Source: Algoriphagus aquimarinus
GTDB lineage: Bacteria > Bacteroidota > Bacteroidia > Cytophagales > Cyclobacteriaceae
NCBI RefSeq assembly: GCF_007997215.1
Contig: NZ_VORW01000004.1
Coordinates: 186,001 to 250,000, forward strand
DNA: 64,000 bases
Reading direction: 5' to 3'
Below the pieces are notes generated by a model. That model saw only the letters and a program-made list of their open reading frames with translations. It was not told the origin of the DNA and ran no database searches. Positions 52,224 through 59,838 of the stretch are shown here, piece after piece. The translations under genes and the position numbers were made by a program. Positions within the stretch are counted from its first letter, which is position 1, and every line of letters starts with the position of its first letter.

Positions 52224-52523
52224 TTACCTGATCGTGTAATCTTGAGAATTCTGATGCGAATGAATAATAGCAAGAATTACTATCCTATTTTTCGAGGAAT
52301 CAATTAGGTAGTGAATATGGTAGGGAAATTGATTTAATAAAACCGTTCTAACTTGGTTATACTTTATTTGGAAAGCCTCTGGAGATTGAGAAATGCGTGA
52401 TTTAGCTTCTCGTATTCTGGATAAAAATTGCTTGGCTAATTTGGGGTTAATGTCATTATAGTAGGCAACAGCTTTTTTAATGTCAGAATTGACTTTAGCA
52501 TTGTCTACAAAAATGAATTTCAT
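52224..52523 (-). CDS. RelE/ParE-family toxin
   Basis: The 99 residues match the ParE/RelE fold: KKAVAYYNDINPKLAKQFLSRI near the N-terminus, NQFPYHIHYLIDSSKNRIVILAIIHSHQN with the late-strand basic and His residues. Its start overlaps the antitoxin stop by four bases (52520-52523). Members inhibit translation or DNA gyrase. The pair lies just after the tyrA gene of the aromatic locus. Confidence 0.88.
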   Translation of the reverse strand: MKFIFVDNAKVNSDIKKAVAYYNDINPKLAKQFLSRIREAKSRISQSPEAFQIKYNQVRTVLLNQFPYHIHYLIDSSKNRIVILAIIHSHQNSQDYTIR

Positions 52524-52759
52524 AAACTCTTTTCAATATCGTCTAGCGTTCTTTCAAAATCGCCTACATTTTCCGGATCATCGAAATACTCTGAAATACG
52601 CTCGTCTAAGATTTTTTTTTGCCAAGACATTAATTCAGTTGAGGGCTCTACTTCTTCTTGCAACTCAGAATACTTTTCTTTTAGAGACTGCCACTCTTTG
52701 ATTGGAATTATAACTCCCGTAGTTTTTCCTTCTTTATCTTGAATATATTGAAGTGTCAT
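52520..52759 (-). CDS. Antitoxin of the RelE/ParE-type module
   Basis: The 79 residues from ATG 52759 begin MTLQYIQDKEGKTTGVIIPIKEW, split here by function: a DNA-binding strand-like start and a helical region (about 20-60). The C-terminal part (EYFDDPENVGDFERTLDDIEK) is acidic, as expected to neutralise the basic toxin. An upstream in-frame ATG at 52789 exists, but the shorter start matches related antitoxins. The overlap with the toxin gene shows co-translation. Confidence 0.8.
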   Translation of the reverse strand: MTLQYIQDKEGKTTGVIIPIKEWQSLKEKYSELQEEVEPSTELMSWQKKILDERISEYFDDPENVGDFERTLDDIEKSL

Positions 52760-52880
52760 TTTATTCGTATTTGATGGTTTTAAATCCATAGGAATATACT
52801 GAATTAACGAGTAAAAGTTGAAAAACAGTTCATGAATTTGATTTTCAGATCTTTAATATCTATTTCTATGAAAAAATAAA

Positions 52881-52908
52881 ACGCCACCTGTATTACTATA
52901 AATGGCAC
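52881..52908 (-). terminator. Possible weak terminator after tyrA
   Basis: On the minus strand GTGCCA can pair with TGGCGT (two wobble pairs) followed by TTTTATTTTTT. It is 43 bases after the tyrA stop. Confidence 0.35.
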
Positions 52909-52950
52909 TCCTATAAATCCAAAATCATATATCCAAGATTCGAAATAAAC

Positions 52951-53799
52951 TTATTTTTCCAAATCCAGAATATCTCTGATCTTATTGATTTCCGTCATAT
53001 CATCGGATAATGCTTGTCCATCGCTTGCGGCAATTTTTTCACGGAAAGCAGAAAGATTCGAAATATAACCGTCCAAAGCAGACAAGATATTATCCTTATT
53101 TTCCGTGAATATAGGAGCCCACATTGCTGGACTTGATTTCGCTAATCGCACAGTGGAGGAGAAGCCTGAACCTGCCATGTCGAAGATGTTTTTCTCATCT
53201 TCCATTTTCTGCAAGACAGTTTTTCCCAACATAAAAGAAGAGATGTGAGATAGGTGAGAGACGAACGCCAAGTGACGATCATGCTCTTCCGCATCCATAA
53301 ATCTCAGTTTCAGATTGAGCGCATCAAAAAGCTCATAAGCCTTTTCCTTGAGTTGTAGATCTGTTTTTTCAAGTTCACAGATGATCGTTACTTTTCTATC
53401 AAGTAAACCTGCAAACGCTGCGTTTGGTCCCGAATACTCAGTCCCTGCGATAGGGTGAGCTGCTAGGTATTGCTTTCTCTTTGGGTGATCAGCGACTAGT
53501 GTACAGAGTTTTGCTTTGGTAGAACCCACGTCAAAAACCAAGGTGTTTTCGCCAATTTGATCAAGCGTTTTTAGAAGCAAATCACTTAGGGTATCTGCCG
53601 GAGTAGCCAAAATCACAATATCAGTATCTGCATCCGGAGCTTCTTTTGCCTCCTGGATGATTCCAAGGTTAAGCGCGTCTTGCAGGTTTTTCTCACTGGA
53701 ATCGTAACCGGTGATGACAAGGTTCTCAAATTTGTTTTTGGCTGCCAAGCCGAAAGAACCTCCAAGAAGTCCCAAACCGATAATGTGTAACTTTTGCAT
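52951..53799 (-). CDS. tyrA: Prephenate dehydrogenase
   Basis: Oxidises prephenate to 4-hydroxyphenylpyruvate, the tyrosine branch. The 282 residues start with a nucleotide-binding fold (LHIIGLGLLGGSFGLAAKNK) and show the VFDVGSTKAKLC, HPIAGTEYSG and DRHLAFVSHLSHISSFML motifs of the family. No chorismate mutase domain is attached; that activity is provided by the fused DAHP synthase gene at 58174. Last gene of the aromatic cluster, six bases after the aminotransferase. Confidence 0.95.
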   Translation of the reverse strand: MQKLHIIGLGLLGGSFGLAAKNKFENLVITGYDSSEKNLQDALNLGIIQEAKEAPDADTDIVILATPADTLSDLLLKTLDQIGENTLVFDVGSTKAKLCTLVADHPKRKQYLAAHPIAGTEYSGPNAAFAGLLDRKVTIICELEKTDLQLKEKAYELFDALNLKLRFMDAEEHDRHLAFVSHLSHISSFMLGKTVLQKMEDEKNIFDMAGSGFSSTVRLAKSSPAMWAPIFTENKDNILSALDGYISNLSAFREKIAASDGQALSDDMTEINKIRDILDLEK

Positions 53800-53805
53800 A
53801 CTAGC

Positions 53806-54954
53806 TTAAATTTTAATTCGATTAATTGCCTCCAAAATCTTGAATTCGGGCATACAAAGTGAAAATCTCACATAGCCTTCTCCTTGTGAACCAAAGATTT
53901 TTCCGGGTGTGATAAATATGTTTTTCTCGTACAATAACTCATCGACTAGCTCATCTGCAGTTTTTCCATCCGGTACTTTGCACCAAACGAAAAGCCCAGA
54001 GTCAGTAGTAGAATAGCTAAGGCCTAATTTGTCAGCAAGCTTCCAAACGAGTTTTCTGCGACTTTGATAGACATGCTCCAAGTCAGAAAACCAAGACTCA
54101 CCGAGATTCAATGCTGCAATTGCACCTTTTTGAATTCCCAAAAACATCCCGGAATCCATGTTGCTTTTGACTTTCAATACTTCTGAAATCCAGTCCGCTC
54201 TTCCTAGCAACATCCCAACTCTCCAGCCAGGCATGTTGAACGTTTTGCTGAGCGAATTCAACTCCATCGCCACTTCATTTGCACCAGGAATGGATAAAAT
54301 ACTGATAGGTTCTTTGGTCAGGATATGGCTATATGGATTGTCGTGAAGCAGAATGATGTCATGCTTTTGGGCAAAAGCCACCAGTTCTTTAAGAATCTCT
54401 CTGCTTCCCGGTGCTCCAGTAGGCATGTGCGGATAATTGATCCACATGATTTTCACCTTACTCAGATCTGAATTTTCCAATTCCTCCAAGTTTGGTCTGC
54501 CTTTTTTCGCTAGATCTAGGGAGTAATAAACGGCTTCTGCACCGACTAATTTGGTGACCGAAGCGTAAGTAGGATAGCCCGGATCTGGGATTAATACTTG
54601 ATCGCCAGGATTCAAAAAAGTCATGCTCAAATGCATGATCGCTTCCTTTGAACCCATCATTGGAAGGATTTCTTTGGAAGGATTTAAGTTGACGCCATAT
54701 GACTCAGCATAATAATGAGCTATTGAGGCACGCAATTCCGGGATACCGATGTAAGTCTGATATCCATGTGATTGTTGATTATCGGCGGTGTTTTTCAATG
54801 CTTCAGTTACCTTCTTGTCTGGAGCTAGATCTGGGCTGCCAATTCCAAGATTGATAATGGGTTTTCCGTCGGCAATCAATTGATTGACTTCACGGAGTTT
54901 GGCGGAAAAGTAATATTCCTCCACGGTCGAAATTCTATCTGCGAAACCTTTCAT
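53806..54954 (-). CDS. PLP-dependent aminotransferase of the aromatic pathway
   Basis: A class I/II aminotransferase of 382 residues. The N-terminal PIINLGIGSPDLAPDKKV, the DPGYPTYASVTKL segment and the Schiff-base Lys in ELNSLSKTFNMPGWRVGM are clear. Lying between pheA and tyrA it probably transaminates phenylpyruvate and 4-hydroxyphenylpyruvate, though prephenate as substrate is also possible. Its start directly abuts pheA (shared base at 54954), implying coupling. Confidence 0.92.
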   Translation of the reverse strand: MKGFADRISTVEEYYFSAKLREVNQLIADGKPIINLGIGSPDLAPDKKVTEALKNTADNQQSHGYQTYIGIPELRASIAHYYAESYGVNLNPSKEILPMMGSKEAIMHLSMTFLNPGDQVLIPDPGYPTYASVTKLVGAEAVYYSLDLAKKGRPNLEELENSDLSKVKIMWINYPHMPTGAPGSREILKELVAFAQKHDIILLHDNPYSHILTKEPISILSIPGANEVAMELNSLSKTFNMPGWRVGMLLGRADWISEVLKVKSNMDSGMFLGIQKGAIAALNLGESWFSDLEHVYQSRRKLVWKLADKLGLSYSTTDSGLFVWCKVPDGKTADELVDELLYEKNIFITPGKIFGSQGEGYVRFSLCMPEFKILEAINRIKI

Positions 54955-55778
54955 TATTTTCTGCTTATATATTCACCGATGATTTTTACGTCTCCGAAAT
55001 TACGTTGGATTTCTTCGATTGTGTTCTTGTAAACTGTGTAATCTTCAAAAACCAAGTCTATGAAAAATGCATATTCCCAAGGTTTTTCGATCACAGGGAT
55101 TGACTGGATTTTACTCAGGTCTATCTCATTGTCAGCGATCAAAGTTAGCAGCTTTGCGAGGCCGCCTTTTTGATTTTGAATAGTGACTTTGGTAGAAGCT
55201 TTATTTACACTCGTAGAAGGTTTTAAAGGCTCTTTTTGAAGAATGATAAAGCGAGTGAAATTGTTTTTTATCGTTTGAATATCGGGAGCAATGATCTCCA
55301 TTCCATAGATTCCGGCAGCTATACTTGAAGCAATTGCTGCCACGCCTTTCAGTTTTCCTTCGGCAATATCCCGTGCTACAGAAGCAGTGTCCGTATCTTC
55401 TTTGAGTTTGATGTGAGGATGCTGCGCAAAAAAAGCCTTGCACTGCAAAAGTGCCATGGGATGGGAGCGAACCTCGGTAATATCTTCAATGGTTTGACCA
55501 GGTAGAGCCATGAATTGATGTCCGATGGGAAGATAATACTCATCACGAATGCTCAATTCATAACGATCTATCAGATCATAGTTTGGGAAAATAGCTCCTG
55601 CAATGGAATTTTCAATTGCCATAATACCGAAGTCAGCCTCACCATTTGCGACAGATTTGGCAACTGAAGGGAAAGTGTCGAAATCAAGAATTTCTATGTC
55701 CTCGCCAAAGTTGCGTAGTGCTACTTGATGGTGAAATGATCCAGGAACTCCTTGGATTGCTATTTTGAGCTGTGTCAT
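54954..55778 (-). CDS. pheA: Prephenate dehydratase
   Basis: Converts prephenate to phenylpyruvate. From the ATG at 55778 (MTQLKIAIQGVPGSFHHQVA) it has 274 residues: a catalytic domain with ADFGIMAIENSIAGAI and the NNFTRFIIL (TRF) motif near residue 180, then an ACT domain (about 195-270) that usually binds phenylalanine for feedback inhibition. It starts two bases after the aroA stop. No chorismate mutase domain is present. Confidence 0.95.
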   Translation of the reverse strand: MTQLKIAIQGVPGSFHHQVALRNFGEDIEILDFDTFPSVAKSVANGEADFGIMAIENSIAGAIFPNYDLIDRYELSIRDEYYLPIGHQFMALPGQTIEDITEVRSHPMALLQCKAFFAQHPHIKLKEDTDTASVARDIAEGKLKGVAAIASSIAAGIYGMEIIAPDIQTIKNNFTRFIILQKEPLKPSTSVNKASTKVTIQNQKGGLAKLLTLIADNEIDLSKIQSIPVIEKPWEYAFFIDLVFEDYTVYKNTIEEIQRNFGDVKIIGEYISRK

Positions 55779-55780
55779 TT

Positions 55781-57007
55781 CTAAGCTTGGTTGAGAACAG
55801 AAATACCTGCAAGTTGGCAATGCTTCCAGAAGCTCGGATAAGATTTGTCCACGACAGAAGGATCTTCTATGCTCACTCTGGTTTTGGTAAGCAAAGGCAT
55901 AAACGCCATCGCCATCCTGTGATCATCGTAGGTGTGAATCTTCACATCCGCTGGCATGGTCACCGAAGGGATTACCTGATAAACTTCAGGTTCGATTTCT
56001 TTCAGGTCAGCGTTGAACTTCGCCAATTCCTGCTGCAAGGCATAGATTCTATCCGTTTCCTTGATTTTCAAACTTTCCAAACCGGTGAAAGTCGCGTTCT
56101 GTCCTAGAATAGCACAGGTCACCGCGATAGTTTGAGCTAGGTCTGGACAATGAGTGAAATCCCAAGTTTCCAATCCGGTCACTTCCTGCTTTTGCAATAA
56201 AACACCACCATTCTGGAAAGTGCTCTTTACCCCAAGTTGCGCCATGATTTCCACCACTTTGGCATCGCCTTGGAGACTGTTTTCTTTTAATCCTGCCAAA
56301 AATAACTCTCCAGAATCAGCACAAGCCAGCAAACTGAACCAGTATCCTGCTCCGGACCAATCACTTTCTACAGCGAAAGTTGTTGGCTGATAAGCTTGGT
56401 TTGCAACCTTGATTTTGTTTTCCTCCCAGCTGTATTTGATACCAAACTGAGACATCGTATCCAAAGTCATTTCTATATAAGATCTAGAACCAACCTTACC
56501 TTCTAATTCTATTTCCAAACCTTTTGGCAGCAAAGGAGCGATCATCAGCATGGCAGAAATATATTGACTGGAAACGTCTCCACGGATTTTTACTTTATCG
56601 CTTTTCTGCTCAGAAAGTCCATGAATAGCCATAGGAGGATAACCCTCTACGCCCAAGTAATGGATTTCTGCGCCCACAGTTCTCAGTGCATCCACCAAAA
56701 TCCCGATTGGTCGCTCGCACATACGTGCAGTGCCAGTCATTATTTTATTTTGATTGGTAATCGATGCATAAGCAGTCAAAAAACGCATAGTAGTACCTGC
56801 ATCCAACACATCATAAAGAGGCGGATTCTTTTTCAGCAAGCTGATCATCGTCTGCGTGTCACGAGCTTCGGCCAGATTGCTGATTTGATTTTTTCCTTCC
56901 GTCAATGCATCGATAATCAAAACTCGATTGGATTCACTTTTGGAAGAAGGCAGTGGAATATGTGTTGGGGAAAAGTCGGGTTTCTGAGCCAGGTGAAGAA
57001 CTTCCAT
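55781..57007 (-). CDS. aroA: 3-Phosphoshikimate 1-carboxyvinyltransferase (EPSP synthase)
   Basis: Adds enolpyruvyl to shikimate 3-phosphate. From ATG 57007 it has 408 residues. Visible motifs are PLPSSKSESNRVLIIDAL (phosphate binding), DVLDAGTTMRFLTAYAS and the late HDHRMAMAF-like YDDHRMAMAFMPL. The PEP-binding region has LDAGTTMRF rather than the commoner LGNAGTAMRP-type text, as in some Bacteroidota. The frame extends upstream to 57112 into aroB, but the ATG at 57007 is the likely start. Confidence 0.94.
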   Translation of the reverse strand: MEVLHLAQKPDFSPTHIPLPSSKSESNRVLIIDALTEGKNQISNLAEARDTQTMISLLKKNPPLYDVLDAGTTMRFLTAYASITNQNKIMTGTARMCERPIGILVDALRTVGAEIHYLGVEGYPPMAIHGLSEQKSDKVKIRGDVSSQYISAMLMIAPLLPKGLEIELEGKVGSRSYIEMTLDTMSQFGIKYSWEENKIKVANQAYQPTTFAVESDWSGAGYWFSLLACADSGELFLAGLKENSLQGDAKVVEIMAQLGVKSTFQNGGVLLQKQEVTGLETWDFTHCPDLAQTIAVTCAILGQNATFTGLESLKIKETDRIYALQQELAKFNADLKEIEPEVYQVIPSVTMPADVKIHTYDDHRMAMAFMPLLTKTRVSIEDPSVVDKSYPSFWKHCQLAGISVLNQA

Positions 57008-57033
57008 GGTTTCGGTTTTCAAAGTCTGGGAAA

Positions 57034-58077
57034 TTAGGAATGTGTAAGGTTTTGGTAATAGGCAATGGACTCGCGGATTTCTTCGCGGGTGATGGGGATA
57101 TTGAACGTGCAATCTCCGATCTCATTGAGCAAGGAAAACATCAGTTCTTTCCCTTCGTTTTTCTTGTCTTGCAGGCAAAAATCCAGCACTTCAGGAAGGT
57201 CCGTATCGAAGATTTCTATTTTGCCATAGACTTTCAAAAGTGCGCTTTGAATAGTTTCAAGTTCAGCTATCGAAAGGGTTAATTTCTTGTGTGAGAGCCA
57301 AGCTTCGCAAATCATTCCGACTGCGATAGCTTCTCCATGTAGTAAGTGTCTTGGGCCATCCAAAAAATACGTTTCAAATGCATGGCCAATGGTATGTCCG
57401 AAGTTTAGGATTTTTCTCAATCCAGCCTCTTTCGGATCTTCAGCGACTACTTCTTTTTTGATGCTTACCGAATGATGAATAAGTGGCGACCAATAGGAGT
57501 TCTGCCAATTGTCAAAATCCAAGCTTTCAAAATAAGTCTTGTCCTTAATCAATCCATGCTTGATAATCTCTGCATATCCTGATCGTATTTCCTGCTGTGG
57601 GAGCGTTTGCAAAAACTCAGAAGCCACTAGGACAGTTTCCGGTTCATTGAATACTCCGAGGTGGTTTTTCAAACCTTGGAAATCCACACCCAATTTCCCG
57701 CCTACACTTGCATCCACCTGGGACAGGAGGGTAGTAGGCATGTTAATAAAGCGTATTCCTCTTTTGTAAATGCTAGCGCAAAAACCGCCCATATCTCCGA
57801 GTACTCCGCCTCCTATATTTAAGAATAGCGCTTTTCTGTCGAGCTGAGCTTCAGTCATCGCAGCCCAGATTTGCATGCAGGTAGCGATGGTTTTATTCTT
57901 TTCTCCAGGTTCTATGGTTAGAAAAGTGGTGTTGGAAGGGAGTAGTTCTTCAATTCTCGGGAGGCAATGGATTTTTGTGTTTTCATCTGTCAGAATAAAA
58001 AGACTAGAGAATTTCAACTCGCCGAGCACAGCGGTTAAATCTGCAGATGCATTTTCAGAAAAGATAATAGGCTTCAC
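57034..58077 (-). CDS. aroB: 3-Dehydroquinate synthase
   Basis: Second step of the shikimate pathway: cyclises DAHP to 3-dehydroquinate with NAD and a metal. The 347 residues contain FLNIGGGVLGDMGGFCASIYKRG split by the family loop, MPTTLLSQVDASVGGKLGVDF, and the metal-binding ILNFGHTIGHAFE. The start codon is GTG at 58077. A terminator hairpin lies between aroF and this gene, so it may depend on read-through or a separate promoter. aroA follows. Confidence 0.95.
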   Translation of the reverse strand: MKPIIFSENASADLTAVLGELKFSSLFILTDENTKIHCLPRIEELLPSNTTFLTIEPGEKNKTIATCMQIWAAMTEAQLDRKALFLNIGGGVLGDMGGFCASIYKRGIRFINMPTTLLSQVDASVGGKLGVDFQGLKNHLGVFNEPETVLVASEFLQTLPQQEIRSGYAEIIKHGLIKDKTYFESLDFDNWQNSYWSPLIHHSVSIKKEVVAEDPKEAGLRKILNFGHTIGHAFETYFLDGPRHLLHGEAIAVGMICEAWLSHKKLTLSIAELETIQSALLKVYGKIEIFDTDLPEVLDFCLQDKKNEGKELMFSLLNEIGDCTFNIPITREEIRESIAYYQNLTHS

Positions 58078-58114
58078 AAGAGTAGGATTTACTGAGCCTA
58101 AAATTAGAATAAAA

Positions 58115-58150
58115 AAGTCTAAGGGGAGAGGAAACCTTCCCCTCAGACTT
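58115..58150 (-). terminator. Intrinsic terminator between aroF and aroB
   Basis: On the minus strand AAGTCT-GAGGGGA pairs with TCCCCTT-AGACTT (one or two mismatches) and TTTTT follows. It begins 23 bases after the aroF stop and would reduce transcription into the rest of the aromatic cluster. Confidence 0.72.
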
Positions 58151-58173
58151 GAATAAGCTCAGTGATTATATAT

Positions 58174-59271
58174 TTACTTTTTTACAGAATCAGCTTCTCT
58201 AAGCTGCTTCTCTTGACGCTTTACTGACTCCTCATGGATACAATAAAGTAACTCCTTCATGAATTTCTCGCTAAGATTCTTAGCCACGCCCTTTTGAGTA
58301 CGGCTTTCCATTACATCTTTCCAGCGATCAGACTGAAATACGGGTAAGTGATGCTCTCTCTTATGTGCACCGATCTGGTCGATCACTGCGAATCTTTCCT
58401 GAAGAATATCCAGCAATTGATCATCCATGTGGTCAACAGCTCTTCTCAAGTCGTTTAGACGCTCACTTGGCTGCTCAGATTCCAATGGTTTTTTGAAGTC
58501 AATCGCATCCAAAATTTCTTTCAAACGAGCTGGAGTTACCTGCTGTTTAGCATCAGACCATGCATTGTCAGGATCGTGGTGTGTTTCGATCATCAATCCA
58601 TCAAGTCCGAAGTTCATCGCTTTTTGAGAGATCTCAAGGATTCCATCTCTCTTTCCTACGATGTGGGAAGGGTCATTGATTACTTCCATTCCAGTCCATA
58701 CGCGCTTCAAGTGCATAGGCATAGACCAGTTTGGTTTGTTTCTATATCGCTTGTCGTAAGCATCAGAGAAACCTCTGTGGATAGCCGCCAATTTAGTCAA
58801 ACCCACTGCGTGGAATCTTTCCAATGCTCCTATCCATAGATCAAGATCTGGGTTCATTGGGTTTTTCACCATCACTGGGATGTCTGTGCCTTTCAATGCA
58901 TCAGCAATTTCCTGTACAGCGAAAGGGTTTACAGTAGTTCTTGCGCCTACCCAAACCACATCCACGTTGTTTCTAAGAGCGATTTCAGCGTGAGCTGCAT
59001 TTCCTACTTCTACCGTGATAGGGATGTTCAAGTGATGACGAACGATCTCCATCCACTTCAATCCTTCTTCTCCTATACCTTCGAAGCTTCCCGGTCTAGT
59101 TCTTGGCTTCCAGATTCCGGCACGGAACATAGAAGGGATGACGTTGTTTTCCTTCATCTCGATACAGATCTGCTCGATCTGCTCTGGAGACTCTGCAGAG
59201 CAAGGGCCTGCGATGATGGTTGGTCCTGTGAGTCCTAGACCCCAGTCCTTGATTTGCTTGTGTTCTTTCAT
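58174..59271 (-). CDS. aroF: Bifunctional DAHP synthase/chorismate mutase
   Basis: Catalyses the entry step of the shikimate pathway and, through its C-terminal domain, chorismate to prephenate. The 365 residues have a type I-beta (KDO8P synthase-like) DAHP synthase (about 1-265) with TIIAGPCSAESPEQIEQI, FRAGIWKPRTRPGSFEGIG, WVGARTTVNPFAVQE and GLMIETHHDPDNAWSDAKQ, followed by an AroQ-type chorismate mutase (about 275-355), with LNDLRRAVDHMDDQLLDILQERF. It is preceded by a Phe/Tyr leader peptide and attenuator (59288-59470). The name aroF is a functional label; aroG or aroA(f) are also used. Confidence 0.95.
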   Translation of the reverse strand: MKEHKQIKDWGLGLTGPTIIAGPCSAESPEQIEQICIEMKENNVIPSMFRAGIWKPRTRPGSFEGIGEEGLKWMEIVRHHLNIPITVEVGNAAHAEIALRNNVDVVWVGARTTVNPFAVQEIADALKGTDIPVMVKNPMNPDLDLWIGALERFHAVGLTKLAAIHRGFSDAYDKRYRNKPNWSMPMHLKRVWTGMEVINDPSHIVGKRDGILEISQKAMNFGLDGLMIETHHDPDNAWSDAKQQVTPARLKEILDAIDFKKPLESEQPSERLNDLRRAVDHMDDQLLDILQERFAVIDQIGAHKREHHLPVFQSDRWKDVMESRTQKGVAKNLSEKFMKELLYCIHEESVKRQEKQLREADSVKK

Positions 59272-59287
59272 AATTACTGAGCTTTAA

Positions 59288-59321
59288 ATAAAAAAAGCCC
59301 GACTCTTTCGAATCGGGCTTT
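59288..59321 (-). terminator. Attenuator terminator upstream of aroF
   Basis: On the minus strand the RNA forms a 12-bp stem, AAAGCCCGATTC with GAGTCGGGCTTT (one G-U pair), closed by a GAAA tetraloop and followed by seven T. Because it lies 17 bases before the aroF ATG, in the leader, it acts as a conditional terminator rather than a gene-end signal. Its 5' arm can instead pair with a segment inside the leader-peptide gene. Confidence 0.9.
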
Positions 59322-59376
59322 ATGTGTTATATTTTCTTTTTAGTTTTTGGCTAGGCAATACACAACTCCGATTCGA
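59308..59376 (-). promoter_or_regulatory. Antiterminator pairing region
   Basis: The minus-strand sequence TCGAATCGG (59368-59376), inside leader-peptide codons 20-23, is an exact 9-bp complement of CCGATTCGA (59308-59316), which belongs to the terminator's 5' arm and loop. A competing short pairing, TTCGA (59385-59389) with TCGAA (59372-59376), would free the terminator. These mutually exclusive pairings are the basis of ribosome-controlled attenuation. The structures are read from complementarity, not folded by program. Confidence 0.82.
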
Positions 59377-59435
59377 TTTTGTCTTCGAAAGTAAAAGTAA
59401 AAGAAGCTAAAATATGTCGCTGCTGTGTTAATCAT
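59340..59435 (-). CDS. Phe/Tyr-rich leader peptide of the aromatic locus
   Basis: A 31-codon frame, ATG 59435 to TAA 59340, starting MINTAA and containing the run TYFSFFYFYF (five Phe and three Tyr in nine codons, 59388-59414), ending VVYCLAKN. It is the sensor of an attenuator: with too little charged Phe- or Tyr-tRNA the ribosome stalls in the run, leaves TCGAATCGG free and allows the antiterminator; otherwise the terminator forms. With a consensus promoter ending only four bases before the ATG, the leader may be leaderless. Confidence 0.85.
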   Translation of the reverse strand: MINTAATYFSFFYFYFRRQNRIGVVYCLAKN

Positions 59436-59439
59436 GTGT

Positions 59440-59470
59440 CAAATGTAAAGTGGTGATTTTTAAAAACAAA
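59440..59470 (-). promoter_or_regulatory. Promoter of the aromatic locus leader
   Basis: Minus strand: TTTG (59467-59470), exactly 19 nt, TACATTTG (59440-59447), a full match to the Bacteroidota consensus. Transcription would start within a few bases of the leader-peptide ATG. Confidence 0.85.
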
Positions 59471-59812
59471 ATTAATTTTACATCCATTACATTATTTAAT
59501 CATCACCAATTCAGGCAATTCATTGAAAATTCGTAAATCTTGATAAAATTATAGCTGCATTCAGAATTATATTTTGATTTTCATTTGAATATGTTTCAGA
59601 AAGCCCTTAGAATTTTTTTTCGAATAATTTAAAAAGGGTAGAGGCAGGTAAGGAGAAAGGATATTTCTATTGAACAAATAGAAGAAAGAAGACGGGAGAC
59701 CAAAAAGAGAGATAGAGTATCCCTCTTCAAAACCCTAACTTCCGCCTGTTTCAGGGGGCTATTCCTCATGTCATTTATCCGAACAAAAGGAAAGCGAAAG
59801 GAGTTTTTTTAA
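59471..59812. other. Intergenic region between the aro leader and proline dehydrogenase
   Basis: AT-rich, with no credible gene. A purine-rich stretch (about 59637-59720) and a CCGCCTGTTTCAGGGGG segment (about 59741) stand out, but no RNA motif was recognised. Confidence 0.4.
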
Positions 59813-59820
59813 TATCTTTG
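59813..59820 (+). promoter_or_regulatory. -7 box upstream of proline dehydrogenase
   Basis: TATCTTTG matches TAnnTTTG exactly; no clear -33 TTTG is spaced correctly. It overlaps a possible TTG start at 59818, so the ATG at 59839 must be used. Confidence 0.55.
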
Positions 59821-59838
59821 CAGCTTTATTTCAGGACT

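Noticed and set aside
59338..59440. T-box or other riboswitch upstream of aroF
   Set aside because: No T-box sequence or tRNA-binding features were seen; the Phe/Tyr codon run and paired structures explain the region better.
59818..59838. TTG start for proline dehydrogenase
   Set aside because: The TTG is part of the TATCTTTG promoter box; the ATG at 59839 begins the conserved protein.
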